Shown here piece after piece: positions 17,528-26,557 of a stretch of DNA of 64,000 nt. Position 1 is the stretch's first letter. Each line of letters begins with the position of its first letter. The position numbers and the translations under genes are program-made. The stretch comes from Staphylococcus sp. IVB6181. Lineage in GTDB: Bacteria; Bacillota; Bacilli; Staphylococcales; Staphylococcaceae. The notes below the pieces were generated by a model. That model had not been told where the DNA came from. It saw nothing but the letters and a program-made list of their open reading frames with translations, and did not search any database. The stretch lies in the NCBI RefSeq assembly GCF_025561445.1, contig NZ_CP095096.1:723822-787821 (forward strand). The letters run 5' to 3'.

Positions 17528-18706
17528 TTATTCTGTTTCTTCAGTTTCAGGTTGAGGTGCATGAATTGCTTTCATAAAGTCTTCATATACTTTATCAGGC
17601 GAATATTTTGCGACCGTTTCAAATGCACTTTCAATTATTTTGCCTTGTTCAGAAGGCGGTGCAGTCATCACATTTAAAATATGTTCTGACAGTGAAACAA
17701 TGCTTTGATACTCTGCAAGGAAACCATTGCGATTGGATTGAATTAAGGTTTCCGGGCCCGTATTGCCTTTATAACTGATGACAATACTGCCTTGATTCAT
17801 AGCTTCTAATATCACCAAACCAAAACCTTCATTGCGTGAAGGGACAACTGTAATGGTACTTTCAGCTAAACGCAGCGGCAGATGCATTGTCGCTGGATAA
17901 AGCTGAACAATATCATTGAGTTGATGCTGCTGGATAAATTCTTCAAGATCGTGTTTTTGCTGGCCGTCGCCGTAGATATGCACTGTATAGTTCATATCAC
18001 GCAAGCTGTCTTGTATATGTTCGACACTGCGCAGCAGCAAGTAGAAGCCTTTTTCATATTCTAAGCGTCCCGCCGCAATAATCTGCGGCTTTTTAGGGAT
18101 TTCGATTCTCGGTTCATTCATCATATTAGGTACGATATAAACCGGTGTTTGAATGACTGATTGGAATGCTTTGCGGTCTGCGTCTGTTAACACAGTGATA
18201 CAATCTAAATCTTGATATGCGGCTTGGATTTCTTGGCGATAGCTTTTTGAATAAGCATCCCAATTCATATGTTCCATACCGACAGTTAAGACATCTTTCG
18301 GTGCATAATCTGCGACCAGCAGGTTATAGCTTGCACGTGTGCCGACTAAGACGTCTGTATCGGTTTCACTCACAGCGGTTACGATTTTCTTTTCGACATA
18401 GCTTGAAAACTGCGCTAAACCTGGTTCGTTTTCAGTAATAATCTGCGGTTTGATAAATGGTGTCCATTTGCGGATACGGTTCATGAAAATATCCATCAGA
18501 TTTTGCGGGCTGAGATTATAGTCGACCAGCGGCTGTACTTCGATATCTTGATGAAGTTTAAAATAAGGTGCTTTGCTGCCTTTGAATACAGAGATGATTT
18601 TTACCTTATGTCCTTTGGCTGTCAATACATTAGCAAGTTGTGTGACGGCTTTGACAGTGCCACCCATGGAATAAATATTATGCATTAAAAAAGTGATTGA
18701 TTGCAC
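17528..18706 (-). CDS. Glycosyltransferase family 4 protein
   Basis: This 392-residue protein has the two-domain GT-B fold. The N-terminal domain begins FLMHNIYSMGGTVKAVTQLANVL, a typical acceptor-side glycine motif. The nucleotide-sugar side has IIAAGRLEYEKGFYLLLRS near residue 215 and SRNEGFGLVILEAMNQG near residue 310, with the E-x7-E pattern of GT4 enzymes. The start is a GTG at 18706, preceded by GGGAGGAG nine bases upstream. It resembles poly(glycerol-phosphate) glucosyltransferases, so glycosylation of teichoic acid is a reasonable guess given the TagF-like gene nearby. Sugar and acceptor are not determined. Confidence 0.83.
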   Translation of the reverse strand: MQSITFLMHNIYSMGGTVKAVTQLANVLTAKGHKVKIISVFKGSKAPYFKLHQDIEVQPLVDYNLSPQNLMDIFMNRIRKWTPFIKPQIITENEPGLAQFSSYVEKKIVTAVSETDTDVLVGTRASYNLLVADYAPKDVLTVGMEHMNWDAYSKSYRQEIQAAYQDLDCITVLTDADRKAFQSVIQTPVYIVPNMMNEPRIEIPKKPQIIAAGRLEYEKGFYLLLRSVEHIQDSLRDMNYTVHIYGDGQQKHDLEEFIQQHQLNDIVQLYPATMHLPLRLAESTITVVPSRNEGFGLVILEAMNQGSIVISYKGNTGPETLIQSNRNGFLAEYQSIVSLSEHILNVMTAPPSEQGKIIESAFETVAKYSPDKVYEDFMKAIHAPQPETEETE

Positions 18707-19032
18707 GTGGTGTCACTCCTCCCATTGAATTCCTTTAATTATATCATAGTCCAGGGATCACTATGCAAAGGTAGATGCTTTGATATATGTTTTGTGCATC
18801 AATTTAAACACGAAAAAATAATAATCTATTGAATAACTATCCTTACCCCTTTTGTCTGAGCATAAATACGTATATAATAAGAGAATAGAACGAAATACTT
18901 AGCAACACTATTTTGACATAACTTAGGTATGTTATTTTTTTAAGACTGTGGTAAAGCGCTTTCTCAAGAAAGGGTTGAGGTCATGCTTAAGCAGATGTCA
19001 TCTTCATTATTAAAAAGGGGGCTGTATTTGTT
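18707..19032. other. Intergenic region, glycosyltransferase / mqo (divergent)
   Basis: It contains a cre-like site near the right end, a TATAAT box at 18873-18878 and a TTGACA hexamer at 18913-18918 without a well-spaced partner. I see no gene and cannot choose one mqo promoter with confidence. Confidence 0.5.
18951..18964 (+). promoter_or_regulatory. cre-like site upstream of mqo
   Basis: GTAAAGCGCTTTCT holds the palindromic core AAAGCGCTTT of the catabolite-responsive element, with mismatches only in the first two positions. Catabolite control of a membrane TCA-cycle enzyme would make sense. Confidence 0.55.
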
Positions 19033-20511
19033 ATGAGTTCAGAACATAGCAAAACAGATGTCATCTTAATCGGTGGCGGAATTATGAGTGCGACATTGGG
19101 TACATTATTGAAGAAAGTTGCACCAGAAAAAGAGATAAAAGTATTTGAAAAGTTAAGCGAATCAGCACAAGAGAGTTCTAATGCATGGAACAATGCGGGC
19201 ACAGGGCATTCAGCATTATGCGAAATGAACTATACAAAAGAAATGTCGGATGGTTCTTTAGATGTTTCAAAAGCTATGAAAATCAACGAGCAATTCCAAA
19301 TTTCTAAAGAATTCTGGTCTTATTTAGTGAAACATGGCAACTTGGATCATCCTGAAGAATTCATTCACACTGTACCGCACATGAGTTTTTGTATCGGTGT
19401 ACGTAATGTCGACTTCTTAAGACGCCGCGTTAAAGCTTTAAAAGAAAATGCATTATTCAACGAAATGACAATGACAGAAGATAAAGACCAAATCGCACAA
19501 TGGCTTCCTTTAATGATGGAAGGGCGTAATAACCATATTCCAATCGCAGTAAGCCGTGACGAAACGGGTACTGACGTCAACTTCGGAGCATTGACTCATA
19601 AATTATTCGACTTCTTGCAGCAAAACCAAGTAGATGTTGAATATGAGCACCAAGTGACTGATTTAAAACAACAAAAAGACGGCACTTGGAAAGTGAAAGT
19701 CAAAGATTTAACTACTGAGGAAACAACAACATATATTTCTGACTTCGTATTTATCGGAGCTGGCGGTGCGAGCTTGCAGCTATTACAAAAAACGCATTTG
19801 CCGGAATCTAAACATATCGGCGGTTTCCCAGTCAGCGGTTTATTCTTAGTATGCCAAGATCCTGAAGTGGTCAATCAGCACGATGCTAAAGTGTACGGCA
19901 AAGCAAAAGTCGGTGCACCGCCGATGTCAGTACCGCATTTGGATACGCGTTATATCGACGGCAAAAAATCATTGTTATTCGGACCATTCGCCGGTTTCTC
20001 ACCTAAATTCTTGAAGACAGGTTCAAACATGGATTTATTCAAATCTGTGAAACCGAATAACTTGTTGACGATGTTATCTGCAGGTGCAAAAGAAATGAAA
20101 TTGACGCAGTACTTGATTTCTCAATTAATGCTTTCTGATGATGAACGTATTGAACAATTACGTGAATTCATTCCGAATGCGAAGAAAGAAGATTGGGAGA
20201 TTGTCGTTGCCGGACAACGTGTACAAGTGATTAAAGATACAGACAAAGGCAAAGGTACATTGCAATTCGGTACAGAAGTTATCTGTTCTGAAGACGGCAG
20301 TCTTGCGGCATTATTAGGTGCGTCACCAGGTGCATCAACTGCAGTAGATGTGATGTTAGATATTTTACAACGCAGTTATAAAGATGAATTCCCAGAATGG
20401 GAAGCACGCATCAAAGAAATTATCCCGTCATTCGGCAAGAAATTAGCAGATGAACCTGAATTATACAAAGACATTAAAACAGATGTTGAAAAGTATTTGA
20501 AATTAAATTAA
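19033..20511 (+). CDS. mqo: Malate:quinone oxidoreductase
   Basis: This 492-residue FAD enzyme oxidises malate to oxaloacetate and passes electrons to menaquinone at the inner membrane face. The FAD motif [15 protein letters not shown] lies at residues 13-27, followed by [22 protein letters not shown], a segment diagnostic for Mqo. The C-terminal half has [24 protein letters not shown]. The ribosome site AAAGGGGGC lies about ten bases from the ATG. The gene is monocistronic and ends in a strong terminator. Confidence 0.95.
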   Translation: MSSEHSKTDVILIGGGIMSATLGTLLKKVAPEKEIKVFEKLSESAQESSNAWNNAGTGHSALCEMNYTKEMSDGSLDVSKAMKINEQFQISKEFWSYLVKHGNLDHPEEFIHTVPHMSFCIGVRNVDFLRRRVKALKENALFNEMTMTEDKDQIAQWLPLMMEGRNNHIPIAVSRDETGTDVNFGALTHKLFDFLQQNQVDVEYEHQVTDLKQQKDGTWKVKVKDLTTEETTTYISDFVFIGAGGASLQLLQKTHLPESKHIGGFPVSGLFLVCQDPEVVNQHDAKVYGKAKVGAPPMSVPHLDTRYIDGKKSLLFGPFAGFSPKFLKTGSNMDLFKSVKPNNLLTMLSAGAKEMKLTQYLISQLMLSDDERIEQLREFIPNAKKEDWEIVVAGQRVQVIKDTDKGKGTLQFGTEVICSEDGSLAALLGASPGASTAVDVMLDILQRSYKDEFPEWEARIKEIIPSFGKKLADEPELYKDIKTDVEKYLKLN

Positions 20512-20531
20512 GGCATTCAAGCTATAATATA

Positions 20532-20576
20532 AAAAATGCTTCGGCAGGAGAAATTTTCCTTACCGAAGCATTTTTG
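20532..20576. terminator. Bidirectional terminator, mqo / hssS
   Basis: AAAATGCTTCGG and CCGAAGCATTTT form a strong stem extended by an inner imperfect helix, with A and T runs outside. Confidence 0.85.
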
Positions 20577-20597
20577 TTTTGTCTTAGTAATTGTAAA

Positions 20598-21995
20598 TTA
20601 TAGTTTAGAAGGGTGCATGTCGTCTGTTTCAGCTGTTGGCAATGTGAGAATAAAGGTACTGCCTTCGCCTATAGTACTTTCTACTTTGATTTCGCCGCCA
20701 TGAAGCTGAACAATCATTTGTGCAATAGCTAAACCTAAGCCGTTGCTTGTGGCAGACGTATTGCCTTTATAAAATCTTTCGAATAGATGGGCTTGAACCG
20801 CATCTGACATTCCCGGACCGTCATCAGCAATACGGCACTCGACTGTATGATTTGATTGTGTAAGCTCTATATCGATACTGCCGCCTGCTTCTGTATATTT
20901 AATGGCATTCGTTAAAATGTTGCTAAAGGCTTGGTATAGCAGACGGTAATTCCCTTTAATTGTAATCTCTTGCAAGTCAGTCATTATCAGCAAGTCTTTA
21001 TCATCAATTGCATATTGTTCATGACGTACCATCACTCTCAGCATTTGTGCGATATCAATCTCATCGTCGTAATCCAAATGGTCATGGTTATCGAGTTCAG
21101 CTAACAATAAGAGGGCACGTGTCAAATTGCTTAATCGGCTGGTTGTTGTATGAATCTCGTCTATATAATACAGACGGCTTTCTTTATCTTGTGCTTGGCT
21201 GAGACGATCTAGTAATTGATGAATATGAGTCAGCGGTGTTTTGATTTCATGCGAAACATTCTGTACGAAGTGCTGGCGCATGTCATCGAGCTGTTTTAAG
21301 GAAATACGCATTTGGTCGAAGCGGTATTGCAGCGTACCTAATTCATCATGGCGTGTCACAGCAATCGGTGTTTTAAAGTCGCCGTCCATTAATCTGTTCG
21401 TCGCATGTTTCAACTGCGTAATCGGTTTGATTAATGTATATGTTGAACTGATAATCAGCAGCATAGAAATGATTAACAGTAATGCGATGAGGACAGCTAA
21501 GAAGATACGGAATTCACTGAAGGATTTACCGATATCCGGTCTGATAAAGACTGCAACAGGACCTTCTGAAGTGTTAAAACGCGTGCCGACTGTATTCTTT
21601 GATTCATTATCAAAGAAACCTGTCACAAAGAGCTGATAGGGATGATTTTTAATACCATGATAATCGTTGCCTTTAAAGACCTTATCAATATTTTCTTTAG
21701 TCAGGTTTTCTCTTCTGAATGCTTCGCCGTAAAATGTTTTCTTATAAGATGTATCAATAGTTACGACTTGGAAGTTAAGGTCGCTTAAATGTTTAAAGTA
21801 AGCTTTCATATCTGTTGTATGGGATGCTTTTTGATAGGCCTTAGCTTCTTGCAAGGTTCTCATAATCTTTTGGTCATTAGAAGGTTTTAATGCGACATGA
21901 TAATACATATTCGTCAAAATAAAACTGAGCACAGCACTGAACAGCATAATGACAATCGTATAAATCGCAATTCTCGAATACAGCGACTTAAACAT
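20598..21995 (-). CDS. hssS: Haem-sensing histidine kinase HssS
   Basis: This 465-residue sensor kinase has a first membrane helix (about 8-30), an extracellular sensor of some 130 residues, a second helix (about 163-185), a HAMP linker, and the dimerisation helix FVQNVSHEIKTPLTHIH with the phosphorylated histidine at residue 249. ATP-binding boxes NAIKYTE, DDGPGM and GNGLGLAIAQ follow. The histidine number equals that reported for S. aureus HssS. It overlaps the end of hssR by eight bases, so translation is coupled. With HssR it detects damage or signals caused by excess haem and activates hrtBA, which lies divergent next door. Confidence 0.93.
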   Translation of the reverse strand: MFKSLYSRIAIYTIVIMLFSAVLSFILTNMYYHVALKPSNDQKIMRTLQEAKAYQKASHTTDMKAYFKHLSDLNFQVVTIDTSYKKTFYGEAFRRENLTKENIDKVFKGNDYHGIKNHPYQLFVTGFFDNESKNTVGTRFNTSEGPVAVFIRPDIGKSFSEFRIFLAVLIALLLIISMLLIISSTYTLIKPITQLKHATNRLMDGDFKTPIAVTRHDELGTLQYRFDQMRISLKQLDDMRQHFVQNVSHEIKTPLTHIHQLLDRLSQAQDKESRLYYIDEIHTTTSRLSNLTRALLLLAELDNHDHLDYDDEIDIAQMLRVMVRHEQYAIDDKDLLIMTDLQEITIKGNYRLLYQAFSNILTNAIKYTEAGGSIDIELTQSNHTVECRIADDGPGMSDAVQAHLFERFYKGNTSATSNGLGLAIAQMIVQLHGGEIKVESTIGEGSTFILTLPTAETDDMHPSKL

Positions 21996-22662
21996 GGACT
22001 TCTACCTTATAGCCTAAACCGCGTACTGTTTCAATAATGACATTACTGCCGATCTTTTTTAAACGGTTGCGCAGTCTTCTGATGTGTACATCGACGGTAC
22101 GATCATCACCTTCATAATCAAAGCCCCATACACGTTCAATACATTCTTCTCTTGAGAACACTTGCTTTTCATGACTGGCTAACAAAAAGAGTAAATGAAA
22201 TTCTTTATTCGGCAAGGTCATAGTCTTCGTATCGCAAGTCATTTCCAAATAAGACTGGTTTAATTTTAAATTACCGATTTCAAGTTCATTTTCTGCGTTG
22301 ATTTGATAACGGCGCAAAACGGCTTTAATACGAAAGATTAATTCCTGTACTTCAAACGGCTTCGTTACATAATCATCTGTTCCTGTTAAATAGGCTTCTT
22401 CTTTATCGCTTAAAGCATCCCGAGCTGTAAGCATAATCACAGGCATTTCATAATCTGCTTTGATAGCGTTGCATAATTCAAATCCATCCATACCATCCAT
22501 CATAATATCCACAATCGCAATATCTGCCTGATTGGTTTCTAAATAGTTTAATGCATCTTCGGCATTAGAATGGGTTGCGGTTTTAAATCCATCACGCTCT
22601 AAATAGGAAGAGACGTAATGAAGGATTTGATAATCATCATCTACTATTAAACAAGTTGTCAT
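21988..22662 (-). CDS. hssR: Haem response regulator HssR
   Basis: This 224-residue OmpR-type regulator starts at the ATG at 22662, eight bases after AGGAG; an upstream TTG at 22680 is less likely, and 224 residues equals the S. aureus HssR length. The receiver domain has acidic residues VDDD at 7-10 and the phosphoacceptor aspartate at 52 (IVDIMMDGMDGF). The C-terminal winged helix has RTVDVHIRRLRNRLKK. It should bind a direct repeat in the hrtBA promoter, which is visible at 22753-22772. Confidence 0.94.
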   Translation of the reverse strand: MTTCLIVDDDYQILHYVSSYLERDGFKTATHSNAEDALNYLETNQADIAIVDIMMDGMDGFELCNAIKADYEMPVIMLTARDALSDKEEAYLTGTDDYVTKPFEVQELIFRIKAVLRRYQINAENELEIGNLKLNQSYLEMTCDTKTMTLPNKEFHLLFLLASHEKQVFSREECIERVWGFDYEGDDRTVDVHIRRLRNRLKKIGSNVIIETVRGLGYKVEVHV

Positions 22663-22752
22663 CCTCACCACTCCTAACAATCATTTAGATTAATTATACA
22701 TTTTGCGAATCGGCTAAGACAAATTTGTTAGTTCTAAAGAAAAGTGAACGTT

Positions 22753-22772
22753 GTTCATATTCAGTTCACAAT
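22753..22772 (+). promoter_or_regulatory. HssR-binding direct repeat in the hrtBA promoter
   Basis: GTTCATATT (22753-22761) and GTTCACAAT (22764-22772) form a direct repeat with a two-base spacer, matching the spacing of the HssR site known from S. aureus. A TACAAT -10 box lies at 22780-22785, so the repeat covers the -35 region, as expected for an activator. Confidence 0.75.
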
Positions 22773-22818
22773 GTGTGCATACAATATAAGTATCATAAAA
22801 GAAAAAGGAGTCATGGAA

Positions 22819-23877
22819 ATGAAATTAGCATGGAAAGAAATGGTATTTTACAAATTCAAATACATTTTAATAATGCTGATTATCTTGCTGCTTGCAAGCA
22901 TGGTGTTATTCATAAGCGGTCTTGCTCAAGGACTCGGACGTGAAAACATTTCAATGCTTGATAACATGAATGCAGAGAAATTCGTGGTGCAAGATATGAA
23001 GGAACCTGTCATTGAGAAATCAGTCATCAATGACGAAAAACAAAAAAAGGTTGAGGATGTCACAAATGCTGAACCTTTCAAATTAGCACCTCAGACATTA
23101 AAAACAGATAATTCAAATGACCAAGATATACTGCTTATCAATCCTGGTAAAGATTTCAAACCTTCATTAGCAGAAGGACATTATCCATCCCAAGATAATG
23201 AAATTGCAGTTAATAAAAAATTAACAGCAGAAGGCCTTAAAGTAGGCAGTAACGTAGAATTCAAGGACAGCAATAAAACGTATAAAATTGTCGGGTTAAT
23301 GGACGATGCAATGTATTCTCATAGTTCAACAGTAATGACGAATAAGCATACATTCGATCAACTCGGTAAAAAAGCCGCAACGTTTTATCCATTAAAAGAT
23401 GTATCTAAAGCAGATGAGAAAAAAATCAACGATATTTCAGGTGTGCAAGTGGTAACACAAACAGACTTAACGGATAATATTCCAAGCTATAACGCTGAGC
23501 AAGCACCATTGAATATGATGATTGTCAGTCTATACTTGATTTCAGCAATTGTCTTAAGTGCATTCTTCTATGTTATGACAATTCAAAAAATCTCTGAAAT
23601 CGGTATTTTGAAAGCAATCGGTATTAAAACAAAACACTTATTGTCTTCATTAGTTTTCCAAATCTTATTAGTGACAATGATCAGTGTGGTACTGTCAGTC
23701 TTGATTATCAGCGGACTCAGCATAGTGATGCCAGTCAGCATGCCGTTCCACTTAACAACGAATAATATGCTGCTTGTCGTAGGTGTATTCATTGTTGTTG
23801 CAATTATCGGTGCGACATTATCATTCATTAAATTAATTAAAGTCAATCCTATTCAAGCAATCGGAGGTGAAGGTTAA
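22819..23877 (+). CDS. hrtB: Haem-regulated ABC exporter permease HrtB
   Basis: This 352-residue permease belongs to the MacB/FtsX type. It has one N-terminal membrane helix, an extracellular domain from about residue 45 to 220, and three C-terminal helices starting at [21 protein letters not shown]. The start at 22819 is chosen because AAAGGAG lies eight bases upstream and because [18 protein letters not shown] aligns with S. aureus HrtB. With HrtA it protects the membrane from toxic haem. Its stop codon overlaps the hrtA start by one base. Confidence 0.94.
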   Translation: MKLAWKEMVFYKFKYILIMLIILLLASMVLFISGLAQGLGRENISMLDNMNAEKFVVQDMKEPVIEKSVINDEKQKKVEDVTNAEPFKLAPQTLKTDNSNDQDILLINPGKDFKPSLAEGHYPSQDNEIAVNKKLTAEGLKVGSNVEFKDSNKTYKIVGLMDDAMYSHSSTVMTNKHTFDQLGKKAATFYPLKDVSKADEKKINDISGVQVVTQTDLTDNIPSYNAEQAPLNMMIVSLYLISAIVLSAFFYVMTIQKISEIGILKAIGIKTKHLLSSLVFQILLVTMISVVLSVLIISGLSIVMPVSMPFHLTTNNMLLVVGVFIVVAIIGATLSFIKLIKVNPIQAIGGEG

Positions 23878-24566
23878 TGACTTTAGAAGTAAAAGATATT
23901 AAAAAATCATTTGGTACTGGGGAAGCCAAAACAGATGTATTAAAAGGTGTAGATTTTGAAGTTAAACAAGGTGAGTTTATTATTTTAAGCGGTGCCTCTG
24001 GTTCAGGAAAATCAACGCTGCTCACAATTTTAGGCGGCCTTCAAGATCAAGATTCAGGAGAATTGCTGTATAACGGTTCGCCTTTATTTACAAAAGCAAA
24101 ATCAAAATCAGATATGCGTCTGACAGAAATCGGATTTATTTTCCAAGCTTCGCATTTAGTCCCATATCTACCAGTGATTGACCAATTGACAATTGTAGGT
24201 CAAGAAGCGGGATTATCTAAAAAAGAAGCGAAAACACGTGCAGAACAATTATTAGATCAAATCGGTTTAACACATCGTCTTAAAGCATTTCCGTATATGT
24301 TATCAGGCGGTGAGAAACAACGTGTTGCTATCATGCGTGCATTTATGAATAACCCTAAAATTATTTTAGCGGATGAACCGACAGCAAGCTTAGATGCGCA
24401 TCGTGCGACAGAAGTCACAAAAATGATCAGTGACCGTATTAAAAATGAGAATATGGTCGGCATCTTAATTACACATGACCGTCGTCTTTTTGAATATGCA
24501 GACCGTGTTGTAGATTTATTCGATGGTAAAATCATCAATAAAGAAGATGAAAGTGAACTAGGATAA
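23877..24566 (+). CDS. hrtA: Haem-regulated ABC exporter ATPase HrtA
   Basis: This 229-residue ATPase has Walker [10 protein letters not shown] at 39-47, Q-loop FIFQASH, signature [10 protein letters not shown], Walker [12 protein letters not shown] and switch histidine ITHDRR. It powers HrtB to relieve haem toxicity. The ribosome site lies inside the end of hrtB (GGAGGTGAAGG), and the ATG shares one base with the hrtB stop, so the pair is translationally coupled. A terminator follows. Confidence 0.95.
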   Translation: MTLEVKDIKKSFGTGEAKTDVLKGVDFEVKQGEFIILSGASGSGKSTLLTILGGLQDQDSGELLYNGSPLFTKAKSKSDMRLTEIGFIFQASHLVPYLPVIDQLTIVGQEAGLSKKEAKTRAEQLLDQIGLTHRLKAFPYMLSGGEKQRVAIMRAFMNNPKIILADEPTASLDAHRATEVTKMISDRIKNENMVGILITHDRRLFEYADRVVDLFDGKIINKEDESELG

Positions 24567-24599
24567 TATTAATTGAGTTGAAGCAGGATATAGGGAATG

Positions 24600-24631
24600 A
24601 AAAAAGTTGGGGAGCAGCCCCAACTTTTTGT
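24600..24631. terminator. Bidirectional terminator, hrtA / YdcF-family gene
   Basis: AAAAAGTTGGGG and CCCCAACTTTTT form a perfect stem with a short loop, symmetrical on both strands. Confidence 0.88.
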
Positions 24632-24665
24632 TTATATTCAGGTATATTTCTATTTATATAGAAGG

Positions 24666-25652
24666 TTATTTTAAATGCAGAAGATGAAGCAAAGATGGGT
24701 GTTTAATGAGCATGCTGGCGATAAATAAAGCGCCGAAATAAAAAGTTAACAATAACTTATAGCAATACATCAAAGCAAAGAAATCTCTGATTAAAGCAGT
24801 ATCGAAAAATGGATAAGGTGTACGGCTGCCGACACCGACAGCTTTGATATTTAAGATTTGAGCAAAACGTAAAGCACGCAAAATATGAAATTGACTTGTT
24901 ACGATGGCGATTTTAGAAAATACATGGTCTTTTAAAATGTCTTTAGTGTAAGCTAAATTTTCATACGTACTATGCGATTGATCTTCTAATAGAATACGCG
25001 AGCTTGGGATATGTTGTGCGATTAAATAATCACGCATGGCTTCTGCCTCTGATACACGTTCGCCTTCGCCTGTACCGCCGCTGACAATAATATAGGGTGT
25101 GCCTTTATGATTTTGGTAAAGTGCTGCGGCACGATCTAAACGCCATGCCAGCATTTGTGTGACTTGTTCACGATATAATCCGGCGCCTAAGACGATAATG
25201 GCATCAATAGGATCATCTAGTGTCAGCATACTAAAAGCAGAAGACCAGCTGAGATAATGCACAAAAGCAAAAAGTGTTGTGACTGTAATCCATCCTATCC
25301 ATAAAAACAAAGCATTCATAACAGGGACAGGAATATGGCTTAATAGATTCAAAGCGACGGCTAAAAATGCAATAGCCAATGTCAGTGCGCAAATTCTGGC
25401 AAAAAACATTCTGGCACTTTTCCATTCCAAAATCACACGATGTTTAAACAGCAGCAACCCTGCACCAATGACTGACACAATAGCCAAATCAAATGGGAGA
25501 CTTGAAGTGATTAAATGAATTAAAAGTACGATAAATCCGCTAACTAGTGTGATAAAGAATGATATGATATTCAATCTGCGATACGGATTAAAAAATAAAT
25601 AAATGTAACTGCATAAAATCAAAAGACTTAATATTATTGATAGTAGTAGCAT
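24666..25652 (-). CDS. YdcF/SanA/ElyC-family membrane protein
   Basis: This 328-residue protein has four or five N-terminal membrane helices (about residues 1-145), then a DUF218 domain beginning DAIIVLGAGLYREQVTQMLAWRLDRA and continuing with YIIVSGGTGEGERVSEAEAMRDYL and HSTYENLAYTKDIL. A last hydrophobic stretch sits at the C terminus. DUF218 proteins such as SanA and ElyC act in envelope maintenance, but their reaction is not established. GAGG lies a few bases before the ATG. It is divergent from tcaR. Confidence 0.88.
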   Translation of the reverse strand: MLLLSIILSLLILCSYIYLFFNPYRRLNIISFFITLVSGFIVLLIHLITSSLPFDLAIVSVIGAGLLLFKHRVILEWKSARMFFARICALTLAIAFLAVALNLLSHIPVPVMNALFLWIGWITVTTLFAFVHYLSWSSAFSMLTLDDPIDAIIVLGAGLYREQVTQMLAWRLDRAAALYQNHKGTPYIIVSGGTGEGERVSEAEAMRDYLIAQHIPSSRILLEDQSHSTYENLAYTKDILKDHVFSKIAIVTSQFHILRALRFAQILNIKAVGVGSRTPYPFFDTALIRDFFALMYCYKLLLTFYFGALFIASMLIKHPSLLHLLHLK

Positions 25653-25818
25653 TTCAAACCTCTATTTGTAAAAAATTAATTACTTTCATATTACCCTATT
25701 TTTCCTTATGTTTCTTCAGATATGATATGATGGTTTCGACACATTGAAAAAGTGTAAAATAAGTCATACTGTCAAAGTAGTGAATTTAACGAATACTTAT
25801 CATAAGAAGGAGACCATA

Positions 25819-26277
25819 ATGAAGAATATAGAACAGCATATGCAGTTTATGGGGATGTTCATTGAAGATGTTAATACGTTAATGGCGAATCTTTTAGAAG
25901 ATTTGCGCAACGAATTTAATGTGTCGATTGAGCAATCACAAGCTGTATTGTTACTAGATAATAATAAATCATTAACTTTATCAGAGATTACAGAAAAACA
26001 AGGGGTCAATAAAGCGGCAATCAGCCGACGTGTGAAAAAATTGATTAAACTCGAAATGATTCAGTGGGAGAAACAAAATGCGAGTGTAGATCAGCGTTTG
26101 AAATATGTGCGTCTGACAGATAAGGGGCGCGAATATGTGGCACGTTCAAAAGCGATTATTAATGATGTAGCGACATATTTGCTGCAAGATTTGACAGAAT
26201 CACAAGTTGAGGCGACTGCAGAAAATTTAGAAATTGTGGATCGCCGTATTAAAGAATACATTCAAAAAATTCAATAA
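25819..26277 (+). CDS. tcaR: MarR-family regulator TcaR
   Basis: This 152-residue winged-helix protein starts at 25819, after GAAGGAGA. It shows SLTLSEITEKQGVNKAAISRRVKKLIKLEMI as the DNA-binding helices and SVDQRLKYVRLTDKGR as the wing; the phrase ITEKQGVNKAA matches S. aureus TcaR as I remember it. TcaR regulates biofilm and surface protein genes in staphylococci. It heads the tcaR-tcaA-tcaB cluster. Its own terminator separates it from tcaA, so the downstream genes have separate transcription. Confidence 0.9.
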   Translation: MKNIEQHMQFMGMFIEDVNTLMANLLEDLRNEFNVSIEQSQAVLLLDNNKSLTLSEITEKQGVNKAAISRRVKKLIKLEMIQWEKQNASVDQRLKYVRLTDKGREYVARSKAIINDVATYLLQDLTESQVEATAENLEIVDRRIKEYIQKIQ

Positions 26278-26290
26278 GAGGAACAACTTT

Positions 26291-26325
26291 AAAAATCGGT
26301 GCATTGTGGTGATGCGCCGATTTTT
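26291..26325 (+). terminator. Terminator after tcaR
   Basis: AAAAATCGGTGCAT and ATGCGCCGATTTTT pair with one mismatch and a seven-base loop. Confidence 0.82.
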
Positions 26326-26557
26326 AATATATATGAGGATAATGTTAAGCGCTAGGTCTAATTACTGATATAATAAAAAGGTCGAGTCTACTATAATAGA
26401 AGTATTCTAAATTTAAACCAACAAATTTGCAGATATAATTTTACATTTATGTAAATTACGTGTAAAATTTGTGCGGGTAAAATATTAAGCAATCAATTTG
26501 GACATTTCCTAGGAAATAATAGTATAGAGAATAAACGAAAAGCGAGGTGAACGATAA

